Of a DNA stretch of 64,000 bases, positions 18,821-28,078 are shown piece after piece; position 1 is the stretch's first letter, and each line of letters opens with the position of its first letter. A model generated the notes under the pieces. The model worked only from the letters and a program-made list of their open reading frames with translations, was not told where the DNA came from and ran no database searches. The translations under genes and the position numbers were made by a program. This stretch comes from Legionella lansingensis (GTDB lineage Bacteria; Pseudomonadota; Gammaproteobacteria; Legionellales; Legionellaceae): positions 372,501-436,500 of the forward strand of contig NZ_LT906451.1 in NCBI RefSeq assembly GCF_900187355.1. Direction: 5' to 3'.

Positions 18821-20265
18821 CATAGCCGTCAGGCTAAGAAAGAAATTGTTTGTTTAACTTATTGAAATAATAATAAAAAAAGCTAGAGTACCCTTTTAAA
18901 TTTTTTCCCGCCAGGAAAACAACCAAAAGGGACTCTATGCTGCTGGATACCCTATCAAATATTCCTCAAGAAATCTTTAAATTTTTTACTTATGAAGCGG
19001 ATCGGATAGGAAAGGAAACAGGTTTTCAGAAACGCCGTTCAAAATTGACACCTAGTGTTTTTATAAAATCATTGATAACGCTCTGTTTTTCAGAACATTT
19101 TAATTTGGAACTTTTCTGTGGATTGGTAAAAACGCAAAAAGTTTATATCAAAAAACAATCATTACATGAGCGATTTAACGAACGAACAGCCGGATTTCTT
19201 AAAGCCTTTTCATTATTCTGTTTAAAGCACTTTCAAATGAAAAAGTTACCTCAACTCCAAGGATTGGAGCAATTTAGTAGCCTTAACATCATTGATAGCA
19301 GTACTATATCCTTACATCAGGCGCTGAATGAGCTTTTTAAAGGCAGTGGCGGAGCCGCATCCAGTTCCGCTATGAAAATCCAAATGATGTTTGATTATCT
19401 TGGTGGACAAATAAAAGAGCTTACTCTAACTTCGGGCTGTGATAACGATCAGGGCTTTGATAATTATTTTAATACTATTGAAAAAGGAGCTCTTTATTTA
19501 ATGGATTTAGGTTATTTTAAACTGAACACGTTTAAGAAAATTATGGAAGAAAACGCTTTCTTCATAAGCCGCTTGCTCACCGGAACTAAACTTCTAACAC
19601 AAGATAAGAAACCTTTTGATTTACTCGTTACCTTGGAGAATGCTGCACCATTCTTTTCTCAGCAGGTCCTTATGGGAGCAACGCATAAAATTCCTGTCCG
19701 CTTGGTCGCTCAACGATTACCACCAGTCATTGCCGAGCAAAGGCGGAGAAGACTTATAAAAGATCATCGTCGCCGTGGTTCCACACCAAACCAGGAATCG
19801 TTGGCTTTACAAAGTTGGTCTATTTATATTACCAATACCTCTGAAACTCAAATCAATAATAAAGCAATTCATCAAACGTATGCTTTACGATGGCAGGTAG
19901 AACTCCTCTTTAAATTAAGTAAATCCTTAATGCATATTGACTCTATCAAAACTAAAAAGTTTGCTCGAGTGATTATTGAAACCTATGGTAAGTTTATTGC
20001 AATGATGCTTTTGTTTTTGCTATGCAATCCCATGCGCAACATAGAAGGCAAACAACTTTCTTTTTATAAAGCCTGTCACCAACTAAGTTCCAAGGCTACT
20101 GGATTGATTATCGCCCTCATGTCTCCTTATCGATTAAAGCATTTCTTGAATGATTTCTATGAAAATCTCTCCCTCTTTGCTATCAAAGATTCAAAAAAGA
20201 AACCTCTTTTGACCTTTGACTTCTGCGAAGGAGAGTGCTTTTAAACTCTTAGCCTGACGGCTATG
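18821..20265 (+). mobile_element. IS4-family insertion sequence, copy 1 (1,445 bp)
   Basis: Bounded by perfect 19-bp inverted repeats CATAGCCGTCAGGCTAAGA (18821-18839 and complement at 20247-20265). An 11-bp target duplication GGCTAGAAGCC flanks it at 18810-18820 and 20266-20276. The duplicated target is itself the tip of a palindrome GGGCTAGAAGCCC. One transposase gene fills the element. The second copy at 29948-31392 has the same length and encodes an identical protein, so transposition was recent. The intact duplication here shows that no inversion has occurred between the two copies since insertion. Confidence 0.95.
18937..20244 (+). CDS. IS4-family DDE transposase, copy 1
   Basis: A 435-aa transposase with the DDE triad at D120 (NIIDSSTIS), D190 (YLMDLGYF) and E322 in YALRWQVELLFK. 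This matches the Y-x2-R-W-x2-E-x2-FK signature of IS4 elements. It is full length and intact, hence probably active. It starts 116 bases inside the left inverted repeat and ends 21 bases before the right one. Its sequence is identical to the copy at 29969-31276. Confidence 0.95.
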   Translation: MLLDTLSNIPQEIFKFFTYEADRIGKETGFQKRRSKLTPSVFIKSLITLCFSEHFNLELFCGLVKTQKVYIKKQSLHERFNERTAGFLKAFSLFCLKHFQMKKLPQLQGLEQFSSLNIIDSSTISLHQALNELFKGSGGAASSSAMKIQMMFDYLGGQIKELTLTSGCDNDQGFDNYFNTIEKGALYLMDLGYFKLNTFKKIMEENAFFISRLLTGTKLLTQDKKPFDLLVTLENAAPFFSQQVLMGATHKIPVRLVAQRLPPVIAEQRRRRLIKDHRRRGSTPNQESLALQSWSIYITNTSETQINNKAIHQTYALRWQVELLFKLSKSLMHIDSIKTKKFARVIIETYGKFIAMMLLFLLCNPMRNIEGKQLSFYKACHQLSSKATGLIIALMSPYRLKHFLNDFYENLSLFAIKDSKKKPLLTFDFCEGECF

Positions 20266-20356
20266 GGCTAGAAGCCCGACCTACAGCTCGATCAAGATCG
20301 TTACCTGTCATCCCGTTCTATGTCAAACTTTTTTTATGGCAGAGTTCGATCTGCAA

Positions 20357-21391
20357 TCAAATATATAGGACAGAGTCTTCATTAGGCTCTGGGAGCTTGG
20401 AAGTCGTTTTTCCTAATGAATTCCCAATCAATAAGGCTAATCCCGCTAAGGCTAGTATCAGCCCAATTCCTATTAAACCCATACTAACAGGAAAACTTAA
20501 GGGGAGGAGAGGAGTCAAACTCAATCCACCAATAATCATCGTACTCGCTCCCATAAATAGAGAAGTGGCACCAGTTGCTTTGAAGTCTAAAGAGCTTTGA
20601 CGTGTATTTTTTATGAGAGCAATAGAAGGATCTTCATCTATCTGGGAATCAACTTTCGGAGGAAAAAGTTGATAGGGATTCGAGCTGTTGCGTAGCACTT
20701 CTGGAGAAGATTTTTCAACGCTCAGTGGTGATGGCGGTGGTGTCTCAATGGTAATAATCTGTTCGTGCTTGATTGGCTTTTCTTGAGGGTTATCGGCTTC
20801 TTCAATGATCTTGGCTAATTCTATTCCAAGGCTTGCAGTTTTAGGTTGATAAACGCGACCTGTTGCTGCTAGTGACGCTAAGTTAGCTAAGCAATGTATC
20901 CAACAAATGTAAATGCCTATGGGCTGTTGTGCACCAGCGAGAAATCTAATTTTATCGGAATATGATTTTAAAAATTCATTGCTTTCAATATCCTTCTGCG
21001 CAGTGATCCCTACACCACCCTTTAATCTGGAGTCTGTAATAGTTATCTGCTTAAGATCACCATTTTCATCCATTTCAGCGAAGAGACTGTGCCAGTGGGC
21101 GTGCCCCTGGTCATCGGCGTAAAGCCTCATATGGCAAACCTTAGCGTTAGGTGTTCCTATTTTTATAACAACCTCTTCAGCAAAGCGGTCCTCTAACCTT
21201 AAGATTCCTAGCGCTGTTTCATCGCTGTCCACACTGAAGGATACTTGGGATGCTGAACTGGAAGGTAGGCCAAAGGCTTTTGCGAGCGTAAAAAATGCAT
21301 CATGCAGAGCATCAGAGACAGTGCCTGTCTCTAGTTGTTCATCTAAGCTAAGAGCTTCTTGGGCTTGCATTAAGGGTAGTAATGGATTCAT
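20357..21391 (-). CDS. Unrecognised protein with C-terminal membrane hairpin
   Basis: A 344-aa protein of unknown family, starting at the ATG at 21391 because GGAAGG lies six bases upstream. A longer TTG-started form is less likely. The N-terminal ~190 residues look globular. Residues about 215-260 are proline- and acid-rich (ETPPPSPLSVEKSSPE). Two hydrophobic helices at about 283-335 are separated by a short turn (TPLLPLSFPVS). No signal peptide. A soluble domain plus C-terminal hairpin anchor is common among host-membrane-targeted effectors, but that is inference. Confidence 0.65.
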   Translation of the reverse strand: MNPLLPLMQAQEALSLDEQLETGTVSDALHDAFFTLAKAFGLPSSSASQVSFSVDSDETALGILRLEDRFAEEVVIKIGTPNAKVCHMRLYADDQGHAHWHSLFAEMDENGDLKQITITDSRLKGGVGITAQKDIESNEFLKSYSDKIRFLAGAQQPIGIYICWIHCLANLASLAATGRVYQPKTASLGIELAKIIEEADNPQEKPIKHEQIITIETPPPSPLSVEKSSPEVLRNSSNPYQLFPPKVDSQIDEDPSIALIKNTRQSSLDFKATGATSLFMGASTMIIGGLSLTPLLPLSFPVSMGLIGIGLILALAGLALLIGNSLGKTTSKLPEPNEDSVLYI

Positions 21392-21481
21392 AGTCCTTCC
21401 ATAACTGCAACTAGTGGTACTATACCCCGTTGCGGTCAAATTGTCAAAAAAATTTACAATTTGTTTGCGTAAACCACTGCC

Positions 21482-21925
21482 TTAGTGTGATAGTAAAGAA
21501 GCCATATGTTCCATTTGTTTTGCGTGCGTATCAGATTGACAAGGATATTTTTTGGTGATGCCAAGCCACGCAACTTGAGAAACAGTCATTTTATCTTTGT
21601 CGCTCTGTTGACTAGAAATTTCGCGATAAGTTTCCAAGATGATTCCATTTAAGATGATTGCATTGAGTTTTACCCCTTGCGGAAGGCAAAATAGTGGCTT
21701 TCCTTGCGCTTTTGCTAATTCATTTGCTTGCAGTATTGTTTCAGCAATGCTTTCATCGGCTATAAATAACACATTCCGCGCCGATCTTGCCCATGCCTGA
21801 GCTTGGGGATCGGCTTTGATCTCCATTTGTGGAATGCTATTGGAAATGTTCATGTAGTGCTCCATCGTATCCGCACTGGCGGCTAACGTAGATAGTAAAA
21901 AAAATGAGAAGACTAAAAGGCGCAT
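21482..21925 (-). CDS. Small periplasmic protein, possibly Rap1a/Tai-like
   Basis: A 147-aa protein with a Sec signal peptide (cleavage near SA-DTMEH at residue 19). The C-terminal half FCLPQGVKLNAI...VAWLGITKKYPC has two cysteines spaced like those of Rap1a/Tai-type small periplasmic immunity proteins, which fold as a helical domain tied by a disulfide. No toxin-like partner is adjacent, so an immunity role is not implied. The assignment is tentative. It lies just beyond the MITE that follows dsbB. Confidence 0.55.
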   Translation of the reverse strand: MRLLVFSFFLLSTLAASADTMEHYMNISNSIPQMEIKADPQAQAWARSARNVLFIADESIAETILQANELAKAQGKPLFCLPQGVKLNAIILNGIILETYREISSQQSDKDKMTVSQVAWLGITKKYPCQSDTHAKQMEHMASLLSH

Positions 21926-21942
21926 AGTTATTCCTAGAAGTA

Positions 21943-22088
21943 TAGGGTCTGTTACATTTCGCTAGCTTGAGTCAAAATGGCATGATTATCGAGCACCGCA
22001 ACGCAGCATACATATAAGAGTATGTGAGTAGCGGAGCACAGACAATCATGCCATTTTGGCCAAGATAGTAGAAATGTAACAGACCCTA
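21943..22088. mobile_element. MITE with 15-bp inverted repeats and TA target duplication
   Basis: Perfect terminal repeats GGGTCTGTTACATTT (21945-21959) and AAATGTAACAGACCC (22072-22086), flanked on both sides by TA. This is the pattern of IS630/Tc1-type non-autonomous elements. Inner dyads (AAAATGGCATGATT with AATCATGCCATTTT, and CATAC with GTATG) fold the whole unit into a long hairpin. It encodes no protein. The dsbB stop codon TAG is made from its TA plus first G. A decayed relative lies at 11768-11809. Confidence 0.82.
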
Positions 22089-22637
22089 GCCCATTGTGTC
22101 GAATAGGTAGTAGTGAGCTGGGCGATCTTTGCATATAAAAGGACCACATTCGAGAAATGTACTGATTCCGTTAGCAAGAATCAAGAGGAGAAAGAAACTC
22201 ATTAATGCATAAAGCCACCGTCCTGGGGGTTGGCTTGGCTCATAAAAACCCCTTTCAAATAAAAGCCCTATTGCTACCAGACCAATAATGATAGCAAAAC
22301 CAATCGCAGACCAGGTGTAGAGATATAATCCCAATAACGGCGAACCATACCCTAGGTCTCCAGGAGATACATGCAGAAAAATTTGCCGTAAAGCGATACC
22401 AAGCCCAAGTAAAGATGACAGTATCATCAAACCATAATAACTGATTCTAATCCCATTCATTAAGCTCATACAAAGGCATAACCCCACACCGATAAAACAA
22501 ATCCTCTGCAATAAACATAGGGGGCAGGGCAAGTCATGATCGATTAACTGTTGATAGAATGCAAATACTAAAATAAAACAACTCAGCAGCAGACCGAGCA
22601 TATTACCCAATCGATGTAACTTATTTTGTGTGATCAT
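22086..22637 (-). CDS. dsbB: DsbB-family disulfide bond formation protein
   Basis: A 183-aa inner-membrane protein with C38-P-L-C41 in the first periplasmic loop (HDLPCPLCLLQR), the quinone-linked redox pair that reoxidises DsbA. It appears to have five membrane segments. The second cysteine pair is C164/C169 in TFLECGPFICKDR after the last segment, not in the TM3-TM4 loop as in E. coli DsbB, so it belongs to a variant subgroup. Its ATG overlaps the stop of a 48-aa membrane protein gene by four bases. Its TAG stop is formed by the MITE boundary. Confidence 0.9.
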   Translation of the reverse strand: MITQNKLHRLGNMLGLLLSCFILVFAFYQQLIDHDLPCPLCLLQRICFIGVGLCLCMSLMNGIRISYYGLMILSSLLGLGIALRQIFLHVSPGDLGYGSPLLGLYLYTWSAIGFAIIIGLVAIGLLFERGFYEPSQPPGRWLYALMSFFLLLILANGISTFLECGPFICKDRPAHYYLFDTMG

Positions 22638-22780
22638 ATTTGCACCAGATGACTATGGTAATTAAAGAAGAGCATGGTTAAAAACAAGCATAATAAAAAT
22701 TGCAATTTGATAAAACGGTTGGGTTTAAACACAATTTGCAACCCAACAATGAAATAGAAAAGAAACAAAACGGTCATCAT
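22634..22780 (-). CDS. 48-aa small membrane protein coupled to dsbB (DUF5993-like)
   Basis: Reading the minus strand from the ATG at 22780 gives a 48-aa frame: MMTVLFLFYFIVGLQ, a basic turn KPNRF, a second hydrophobic helix LQFLLCLFLTMLFF, and a YHSHLVQI tail. Its TGA overlaps the dsbB ATG (ATGA), so translation is coupled. AAGG lies upstream at the end of the flavin monooxygenase gene. Small two-helix proteins of the DUF5993 type occur next to DsbB genes of this subgroup in other proteobacteria. The pattern matches, though I could not run a search. Confidence 0.7.
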   Translation of the reverse strand: MMTVLFLFYFIVGLQIVFKPNRFIKLQFLLCLFLTMLFFNYHSHLVQI

Positions 22781-22792
22781 GATAGTTCTACC

Positions 22793-24391
22793 TTATTTGC
22801 TATAAACGTGTTCCATATAACTTATTAATTCCTTCTCCTCGATGGGGCATTGCGTCAGACCTACGTACTTATCAGGACGAATGAGTAGAGCAGTAGGTTC
22901 ATTGATGGCAAATTGTCTATGAATGGTTGCATCGGGTTCTAAAAAAATGGAAGTAAACTTTGGAAGCTCACTCCCATTGGTAAGGACAAGATGGGTTTTC
23001 ATTAACGTATTAAAGCGCTCATTCATAGTAATCGCTGTTTTTAAGGTGTTTGGCAAAGAAACATTGTCTTTCCCTGCGAACAAAAACAGATGATGCATTG
23101 TGCCACGAGTGATTTCATGCAATTGTTTAATTGCTTTCGTTTCCCCATCAGTTAAAGGAAAATTTGCAGAAAATTCACCAATCTTAAACACCGTTTTTTT
23201 TCCTAAACATTTTACGATGGGACTTTTGGCATAAGAGATATTTAATTCAGCTAAATCTGTGGTGATGTATTTTTTAACGAAATCAAAGGAGGTAAGGAAC
23301 CTAAAAAACTTATTTCGCAATGCAATTAACAAAGGGTGTCTAATTAAAATCATCTTTGTCATAACATCTGTCTTTTTTAGGACCTGCTCACCAATAGGGT
23401 GACGCTCGAGATGATAACTGTCCAAGAGGGTCGTCGGTGCAGAAAATTTTTCTACTAAGGCAAGTTTCCACACGAGATTATAGATGTCCTGCATACCTGT
23501 ATTGAGACCTTGACCACCCATAGGACTATGAACATGCGCTGCATCCCCTGCAAAAAATATGCGATTATAGCGATAGTTGTCAATTTGCCGGTGAGCGATG
23601 CCAAATTGTGTAATCCATATTGGATCAGATAATGTCGCTTTTTCGCCAGTGCGTACCGTGAAGACGCGTTGAATGTCTGCTATGGTAGGTTCTACATAGG
23701 AGATTTTTTCTTCAGCAGTCATAACTAGCCGGTAGCGGCTCTCTCCAATTGGAAAACAAGCCACGGGTCCTTGCTCGCTAATATACATAACCATTTTATT
23801 CTTAGGTAGACTCCAGTCAATGAGAAGGTCAGCAAGCCACCATGTTTGCTTATAACTTTCACCAGTGAATTGGGCACCCACAAGCTCTCGTAGGGTGCTA
23901 TGAGAACCATCACAGGCAATGACCCAGGAGACATTGAATTTCTCAGTGTTCCCATCATGGTGTTTTAATAAAGCGGTAACCCCATCATGGCTTTGTTCAA
24001 CACTAAGAAGTTCGGTTTGCCACTCAACACGTAATCCTTTGTTGACCAATCCCTGGTTTAAAATCCTTTCAGTTTTATCTTGTGGCAAATCAATTAAAAA
24101 ATGCCGACTGGCTTCCACGTGGGCGAAGGTAACATCAGCGAGGATTTCGCCTTGGGATTTAACAATGGCGCCGAGAATCTGGCTACCTTGACTAAGAATT
24201 TCATCGATAAAGCCACAATCTTCCATGACATCAAGAGAGCGAATATGAATCGCTAAAGCTTTTGATTTATCACTTAACTCACTTTTTTTGTCAACGATAC
24301 GGCAGCGTAAGCCATGGCGATGTAATTCATTCGCACAAAACAAACCAACAGGCCCCGCGCCAACAACAAGAACATCCATTTGCACAGCCAT
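22793..24391 (-). CDS. FAD-dependent aromatic hydroxylase-like monooxygenase
   Basis: A 532-aa group A flavoprotein monooxygenase of the PheA/TfdB/MhpA type. FAD fold VVGAGPVGLFCANELHRHGL sits at residues 9-28. The DG motif appears as ACDGSHSTLRELVGAQF, and the GD motif as FFAGDAAHVHSPMGGQGLN. A C-terminal thioredoxin-like domain of about 150 residues follows, as in phenol hydroxylases. It probably hydroxylates a phenolic or polyketide-like substrate with NAD(P)H. It is second in an operon after another flavoprotein gene (58-base gap), with a small membrane protein and dsbB 12 bases downstream. Confidence 0.88.
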   Translation of the reverse strand: MAVQMDVLVVGAGPVGLFCANELHRHGLRCRIVDKKSELSDKSKALAIHIRSLDVMEDCGFIDEILSQGSQILGAIVKSQGEILADVTFAHVEASRHFLIDLPQDKTERILNQGLVNKGLRVEWQTELLSVEQSHDGVTALLKHHDGNTEKFNVSWVIACDGSHSTLRELVGAQFTGESYKQTWWLADLLIDWSLPKNKMVMYISEQGPVACFPIGESRYRLVMTAEEKISYVEPTIADIQRVFTVRTGEKATLSDPIWITQFGIAHRQIDNYRYNRIFFAGDAAHVHSPMGGQGLNTGMQDIYNLVWKLALVEKFSAPTTLLDSYHLERHPIGEQVLKKTDVMTKMILIRHPLLIALRNKFFRFLTSFDFVKKYITTDLAELNISYAKSPIVKCLGKKTVFKIGEFSANFPLTDGETKAIKQLHEITRGTMHHLFLFAGKDNVSLPNTLKTAITMNERFNTLMKTHLVLTNGSELPKFTSIFLEPDATIHRQFAINEPTALLIRPDKYVGLTQCPIEEKELISYMEHVYSK

Positions 24392-24449
24392 AACGACTTA
24401 CTCCCTAAAATGCCTGACAGCAATAAGTAGATGTGTAATTCTTATCACT

Positions 24450-26009
24450 TCACCCATAAGGCGCTCTGGGGAAAGAGTAAGAAATGTCGTTCCCAACCTC
24501 TTCTTGGGAAGCCAAGATTATTTCTTGTTCTGTCTCCTTTGGGGAATCAAAGGTTATTTTTTGATCCGTGCTAACTGGCTTGTTTTTCTTGGCAGCGAAA
24601 AGAGTCCACATCCGCCGAATTTCTGTACCCAATGAAACATCATAAATTTGCTTGGGATTGAGTGCAAATTGCTTAGCTATTAAATCGGTAGCAAAGTTAG
24701 CAACGCAAGCCACATCTTCAAAGGATAAACAGGAATTGACATATCCTGTATGCAGGTCTGATGTAAATTGCTCAGCGTGTAGTTGACGACGAAGTTTCCA
24801 AGGAACCAAGGACAAGTAATCTTCCCATGTCTTGATTTTGATAATTTTAGCTTCTGTTACTCCTTCTACCTGGGTTAGTTCAGATTCTAGTTTCTGACAT
24901 TCGGGAGCACCTAATTCAAGATGATAATTATTTTCACCCGGTGGCAGATTGATATAGACGCTACATAGACGACCTTCTTCAGGATCGGGACGAGCATCAC
25001 GAGAAGTAATGAGAGCGAGATCTCCAAACCCCTGGGGTTGGAGTCCATGTTCAAAGAATTCTTGTTGTGGTGGATACCCTTTTAAATGGCACACTGCGAC
25101 ATTATAGCGATAGTAGGACAAGTTCTCTGTACACGCCTTTTCAGTTTCACTTAGGTTGAGCCCAAGCTTTTTCCAATGCAAGGGGGATAAGGCCAAGATC
25201 AGATAGTCAGCTTTAAGTTGTATTTTTTCCCCCTGCTGTAAGAAACTGACACATATTCCATCCGTGCGATCAATAGAGAATATTTCTACCGAGGTCAGGA
25301 CGTTAAAATCAGCAGCCACGGCTTCCATTAACCGTTGAAACCCCCCTTTGATACCATAGAAAGGACCTTCGCTTAACAGCGTCGGGATCATTTGCATGGC
25401 AGGGATGGTTGTATGTCCCAAATATTCAAAAATAGCAAAGGTGGGACAAACCTGCATGGCACCATAACCAAAACCTGTAACCAGTGGTCGCAGCAAATCA
25501 TTTAGCTTGGTTAAACCTTTAAGCTTTGCAAATTCAGCGAAAGGCAGTTCGTATTCTTTGGGCAAAGGCAATTGATTATCGCGAATATATTCATAGTTAC
25601 GCAAAGCTGCTTCATAACTAATCAATTCCTGTGCGAATTGTGCCGAAAAGGTCAGTTTGCCTAATTTATCCTTCTCATAAAATTGCTTCATGAAATTTAT
25701 AGAATTTATTTTTGTGGGAAGCACCTCTTCTAGTTGAACACCTTTTTCTTGGATGGCGTCTAGAACTACACCATAGTTATGGGCGATGAGTTCTGCTCCA
25801 AATTCAGTAGTGAGATCGGGGTTATCGGGATCGGTGTAGGTGTGACATTTTCCTCCCACCCAGGGTTGTTGTTCCAGAATTGTTATATTTTGAGTGGGCA
25901 CCCCAAGCTTTTTCAGAGCACGGGCACTAAAAAGACCTGAGGGACCGGCACCTACGATAATAAACGTGGTCTCAGATGTTATTGCTTCTTTTCCCTTGTT
26001 TTTCGGCAT
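24450..26009 (-). CDS. FAD-dependent oxidoreductase, amine-oxidase-like
   Basis: A 519-aa flavoprotein. Residues 15-45 form the FAD-binding fold (IIVGAGPSGLFSARALKKLG), followed by WVGGKCHTY, the GGR-like second FAD motif of the amine-oxidase/phytoene-desaturase group. The centre is a substrate domain with no recognised signature. The last ~40 residues are low-complexity and acidic (SPKETEQEIILASQEEVGND). It is first in an operon with the aromatic monooxygenase. Substrate unknown. Confidence 0.8.
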   Translation of the reverse strand: MPKNKGKEAITSETTFIIVGAGPSGLFSARALKKLGVPTQNITILEQQPWVGGKCHTYTDPDNPDLTTEFGAELIAHNYGVVLDAIQEKGVQLEEVLPTKINSINFMKQFYEKDKLGKLTFSAQFAQELISYEAALRNYEYIRDNQLPLPKEYELPFAEFAKLKGLTKLNDLLRPLVTGFGYGAMQVCPTFAIFEYLGHTTIPAMQMIPTLLSEGPFYGIKGGFQRLMEAVAADFNVLTSVEIFSIDRTDGICVSFLQQGEKIQLKADYLILALSPLHWKKLGLNLSETEKACTENLSYYRYNVAVCHLKGYPPQQEFFEHGLQPQGFGDLALITSRDARPDPEEGRLCSVYINLPPGENNYHLELGAPECQKLESELTQVEGVTEAKIIKIKTWEDYLSLVPWKLRRQLHAEQFTSDLHTGYVNSCLSFEDVACVANFATDLIAKQFALNPKQIYDVSLGTEIRRMWTLFAAKKNKPVSTDQKITFDSPKETEQEIILASQEEVGNDISYSFPRAPYG

Positions 26010-26108
26010 AAGTTCACTAAATCCTTTTAGGCTATTTAAGCTAGCATAAAATTAAATATGCATGATTGCAATTTAATGCCGAATGGAGGTTTTCCAATGA
26101 GACCTCTA

Positions 26109-26792
26109 TCAATTGCAGCTCCATTTCATTTGATTCAAGATGGAATAGACCTCATTGTCACCAATCACCAAATGATCGAGTAATGTCACATCAATCAATT
26201 CCAGAGCACGATTTAAATGCTTCGTCACAGCGATATCTTGAGGGCTTGCGTCTGATAAGCCTGATGGATGATTATGTGCAAGAATCAGTGCTTGAGCATT
26301 TATTTTTAATGCACGTTCGACAATAGGTCGCGCATAAACCGTGGCCAAATTAATCGTACCGGTAAACAATTCCTCATAAGCTAAAATTCGATGTTGGCTG
26401 TCTAAAAATAAGGCGACAAAGGTTTCATTTTTCCTATCTCTTAACTGACGTTTAAGGTAAGCATAGGTTTGTTGTGAATTATTTAATTGAATATCCTTTT
26501 GTAAGCTGATGAAATCACTACGAAGACAAATTTCTCGCACGGCCTGGAGTTGCACATAACGTACTATCCCTAGTCCTGATACTTGTTTAAATGTTTGATA
26601 ATCAGCATTTAATATGGTGCGTAAATCTCCTAATTGCTTGAGTAAATCAAAGGCTAATTGCACACAAGATTTTTTCTTACTCCCTGAACTAATTAAAACA
26701 GCAAGTAATTCGACATCCGATAGGCTTTTTGCACCTTGAGTCAATAGCTTTTCACGCATATTTAACGCCCGAGTACTGGCGGATTTTGTCAT
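26109..26792 (-). CDS. radC: RadC-family JAB/MPN-domain protein
   Basis: A 227-aa protein. The N-terminal 80 residues are a helix-hairpin-helix region. The C-terminal JAB domain has the metal motif H173-x-H175...D186 (LAHNHPSGLSDASPQD) and an upstream glutamate in AYEELFTGT. The usual HPREI segment reads YARPIVERAL. The historic DNA-repair assignment of RadC is not secure; the metal site suggests a hydrolase. It is divergent from coaBC, a neighbourhood (radC-coaBC-dut) conserved in many gammaproteobacteria. Confidence 0.93.
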   Translation of the reverse strand: MTKSASTRALNMREKLLTQGAKSLSDVELLAVLISSGSKKKSCVQLAFDLLKQLGDLRTILNADYQTFKQVSGLGIVRYVQLQAVREICLRSDFISLQKDIQLNNSQQTYAYLKRQLRDRKNETFVALFLDSQHRILAYEELFTGTINLATVYARPIVERALKINAQALILAHNHPSGLSDASPQDIAVTKHLNRALELIDVTLLDHLVIGDNEVYSILNQMKWSCN

Positions 26793-26856
26793 TTTTATTC
26801 CTTTCTTGCGAGGTTTATGGTTTGATCGCGAATATTCTTATTAAAAACCAAAAGCC

Positions 26857-28077
26857 ATGCAAGATTTTGCTACGAAAAAAATAGTGTTGGGTATCTCAGG
26901 TGGGATTGCTGCTTATAAATCGGCTTATCTTGTTCGTGAGCTGACAAACTTAGGCGCTGAAGTACGGGTGGTGATGACAGCTTCTGCACAACAATTCATT
27001 TCACCCTTAACATTCCAGGCCTTAAGTGGTCATCAGGTGGGTATCGATTTGTTTGATGAACAAGCTGAACGTGGGATGGGCCATATTGAACTTGCTCGCT
27101 GGGCTGATTATCTGATCATTGCACCTGCCTCAGCCAATTGTTTGGCTAAAATGGCAAATGGCTTGGCTGATGATTTATTAACAACGCTATACCTTGTGGC
27201 GGAAACCCCTGTTATCGCTTGCCCTGCAATGAATCGATCCATGTGGAGGCACCCTGCAACGCAGGCAAACTGCGCATTATTGCAACGTAGGGGGGTGATG
27301 TTGGTGGGACCAGAAGAGGGAACTCAAGCTTGTGGAGAAGAAGGATTAGGGCGCTTGGCAGAGATAGAATCCATCATTAATGCGTTGCGCCTTTATGAAA
27401 TCAACGGGATACTAAGAGGAAAAACCATTCTTATGACCGCTGGCCCCACTTGCGAAGCAGTTGATCCCGTGCGTTATCTGAGTAATCACAGTTCAGGGAA
27501 AATGGGTTATGCTTTGGCTGAAGCCGCCAGTCGAGCGGGTGCTAAAGTCATTTTAATCAGTGGTCCCACATCATTAATTCCTCCTGCAGAGGTTGAAATG
27601 CATTACGTAGACTCAGCAAAAGCAATGCATGACGCTGTCATGAAGCATCTTCAGGAAGGCATGATTTTTATTGGGACGGCAGCAGTTGCTGATTATCACA
27701 TTGAATCCCCGGCACATGAAAAAATCAAAAAGAAAGATGGTGACAAATTAGAGCTCAAATTGACTCTAAATCCTGACATCATTGCCGATGTTGCAGCAAG
27801 TGGAAAAGCCTCATTTGTCGTAGGATTTGCAGCGGAAACCACGGATGTTATCAAGCATGCAGAAGAAAAAATGCGCGTTAAAGGACTTAATATGATCGTG
27901 GCTAATCAAGTAAGCGAGGGTAAAGTTTTTGGCAGCGACTATAACCAAGTGACCGTGTTGACAAAGGATAAGCAATTCGAGCTCCCTTTAATTCATAAGG
28001 TACGCGCTGCTGGGCAAATTATTGCAATCCTTGCAACAAGCATTCAAAATGACAGCCATGCACATGTAGGACAATAA
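26857..28077 (+). CDS. coaBC: Bifunctional phosphopantothenoylcysteine decarboxylase / phosphopantothenate-cysteine ligase
   Basis: A 406-aa fusion enzyme of coenzyme A synthesis. The N-terminal CoaC flavoprotein domain (1-185) has [10 protein letters not shown], the active histidine in [21 protein letters not shown], and the catalytic cysteine in [11 protein letters not shown]. The C-terminal CoaB domain begins at [17 protein letters not shown] and includes [15 protein letters not shown] and the lysine region [14 protein letters not shown]. Full length, with dut one base after its stop, so the two are co-transcribed. Confidence 0.97.
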   Translation: MQDFATKKIVLGISGGIAAYKSAYLVRELTNLGAEVRVVMTASAQQFISPLTFQALSGHQVGIDLFDEQAERGMGHIELARWADYLIIAPASANCLAKMANGLADDLLTTLYLVAETPVIACPAMNRSMWRHPATQANCALLQRRGVMLVGPEEGTQACGEEGLGRLAEIESIINALRLYEINGILRGKTILMTAGPTCEAVDPVRYLSNHSSGKMGYALAEAASRAGAKVILISGPTSLIPPAEVEMHYVDSAKAMHDAVMKHLQEGMIFIGTAAVADYHIESPAHEKIKKKDGDKLELKLTLNPDIIADVAASGKASFVVGFAAETTDVIKHAEEKMRVKGLNMIVANQVSEGKVFGSDYNQVTVLTKDKQFELPLIHKVRAAGQIIAILATSIQNDSHAHVGQ

Positions 28078-28078
28078 T

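Noticed and set aside
21952-22149. 65-codon frame on the minus strand
   Set aside because: It lies across the MITE and the end of dsbB; its content follows from the inverted repeat.
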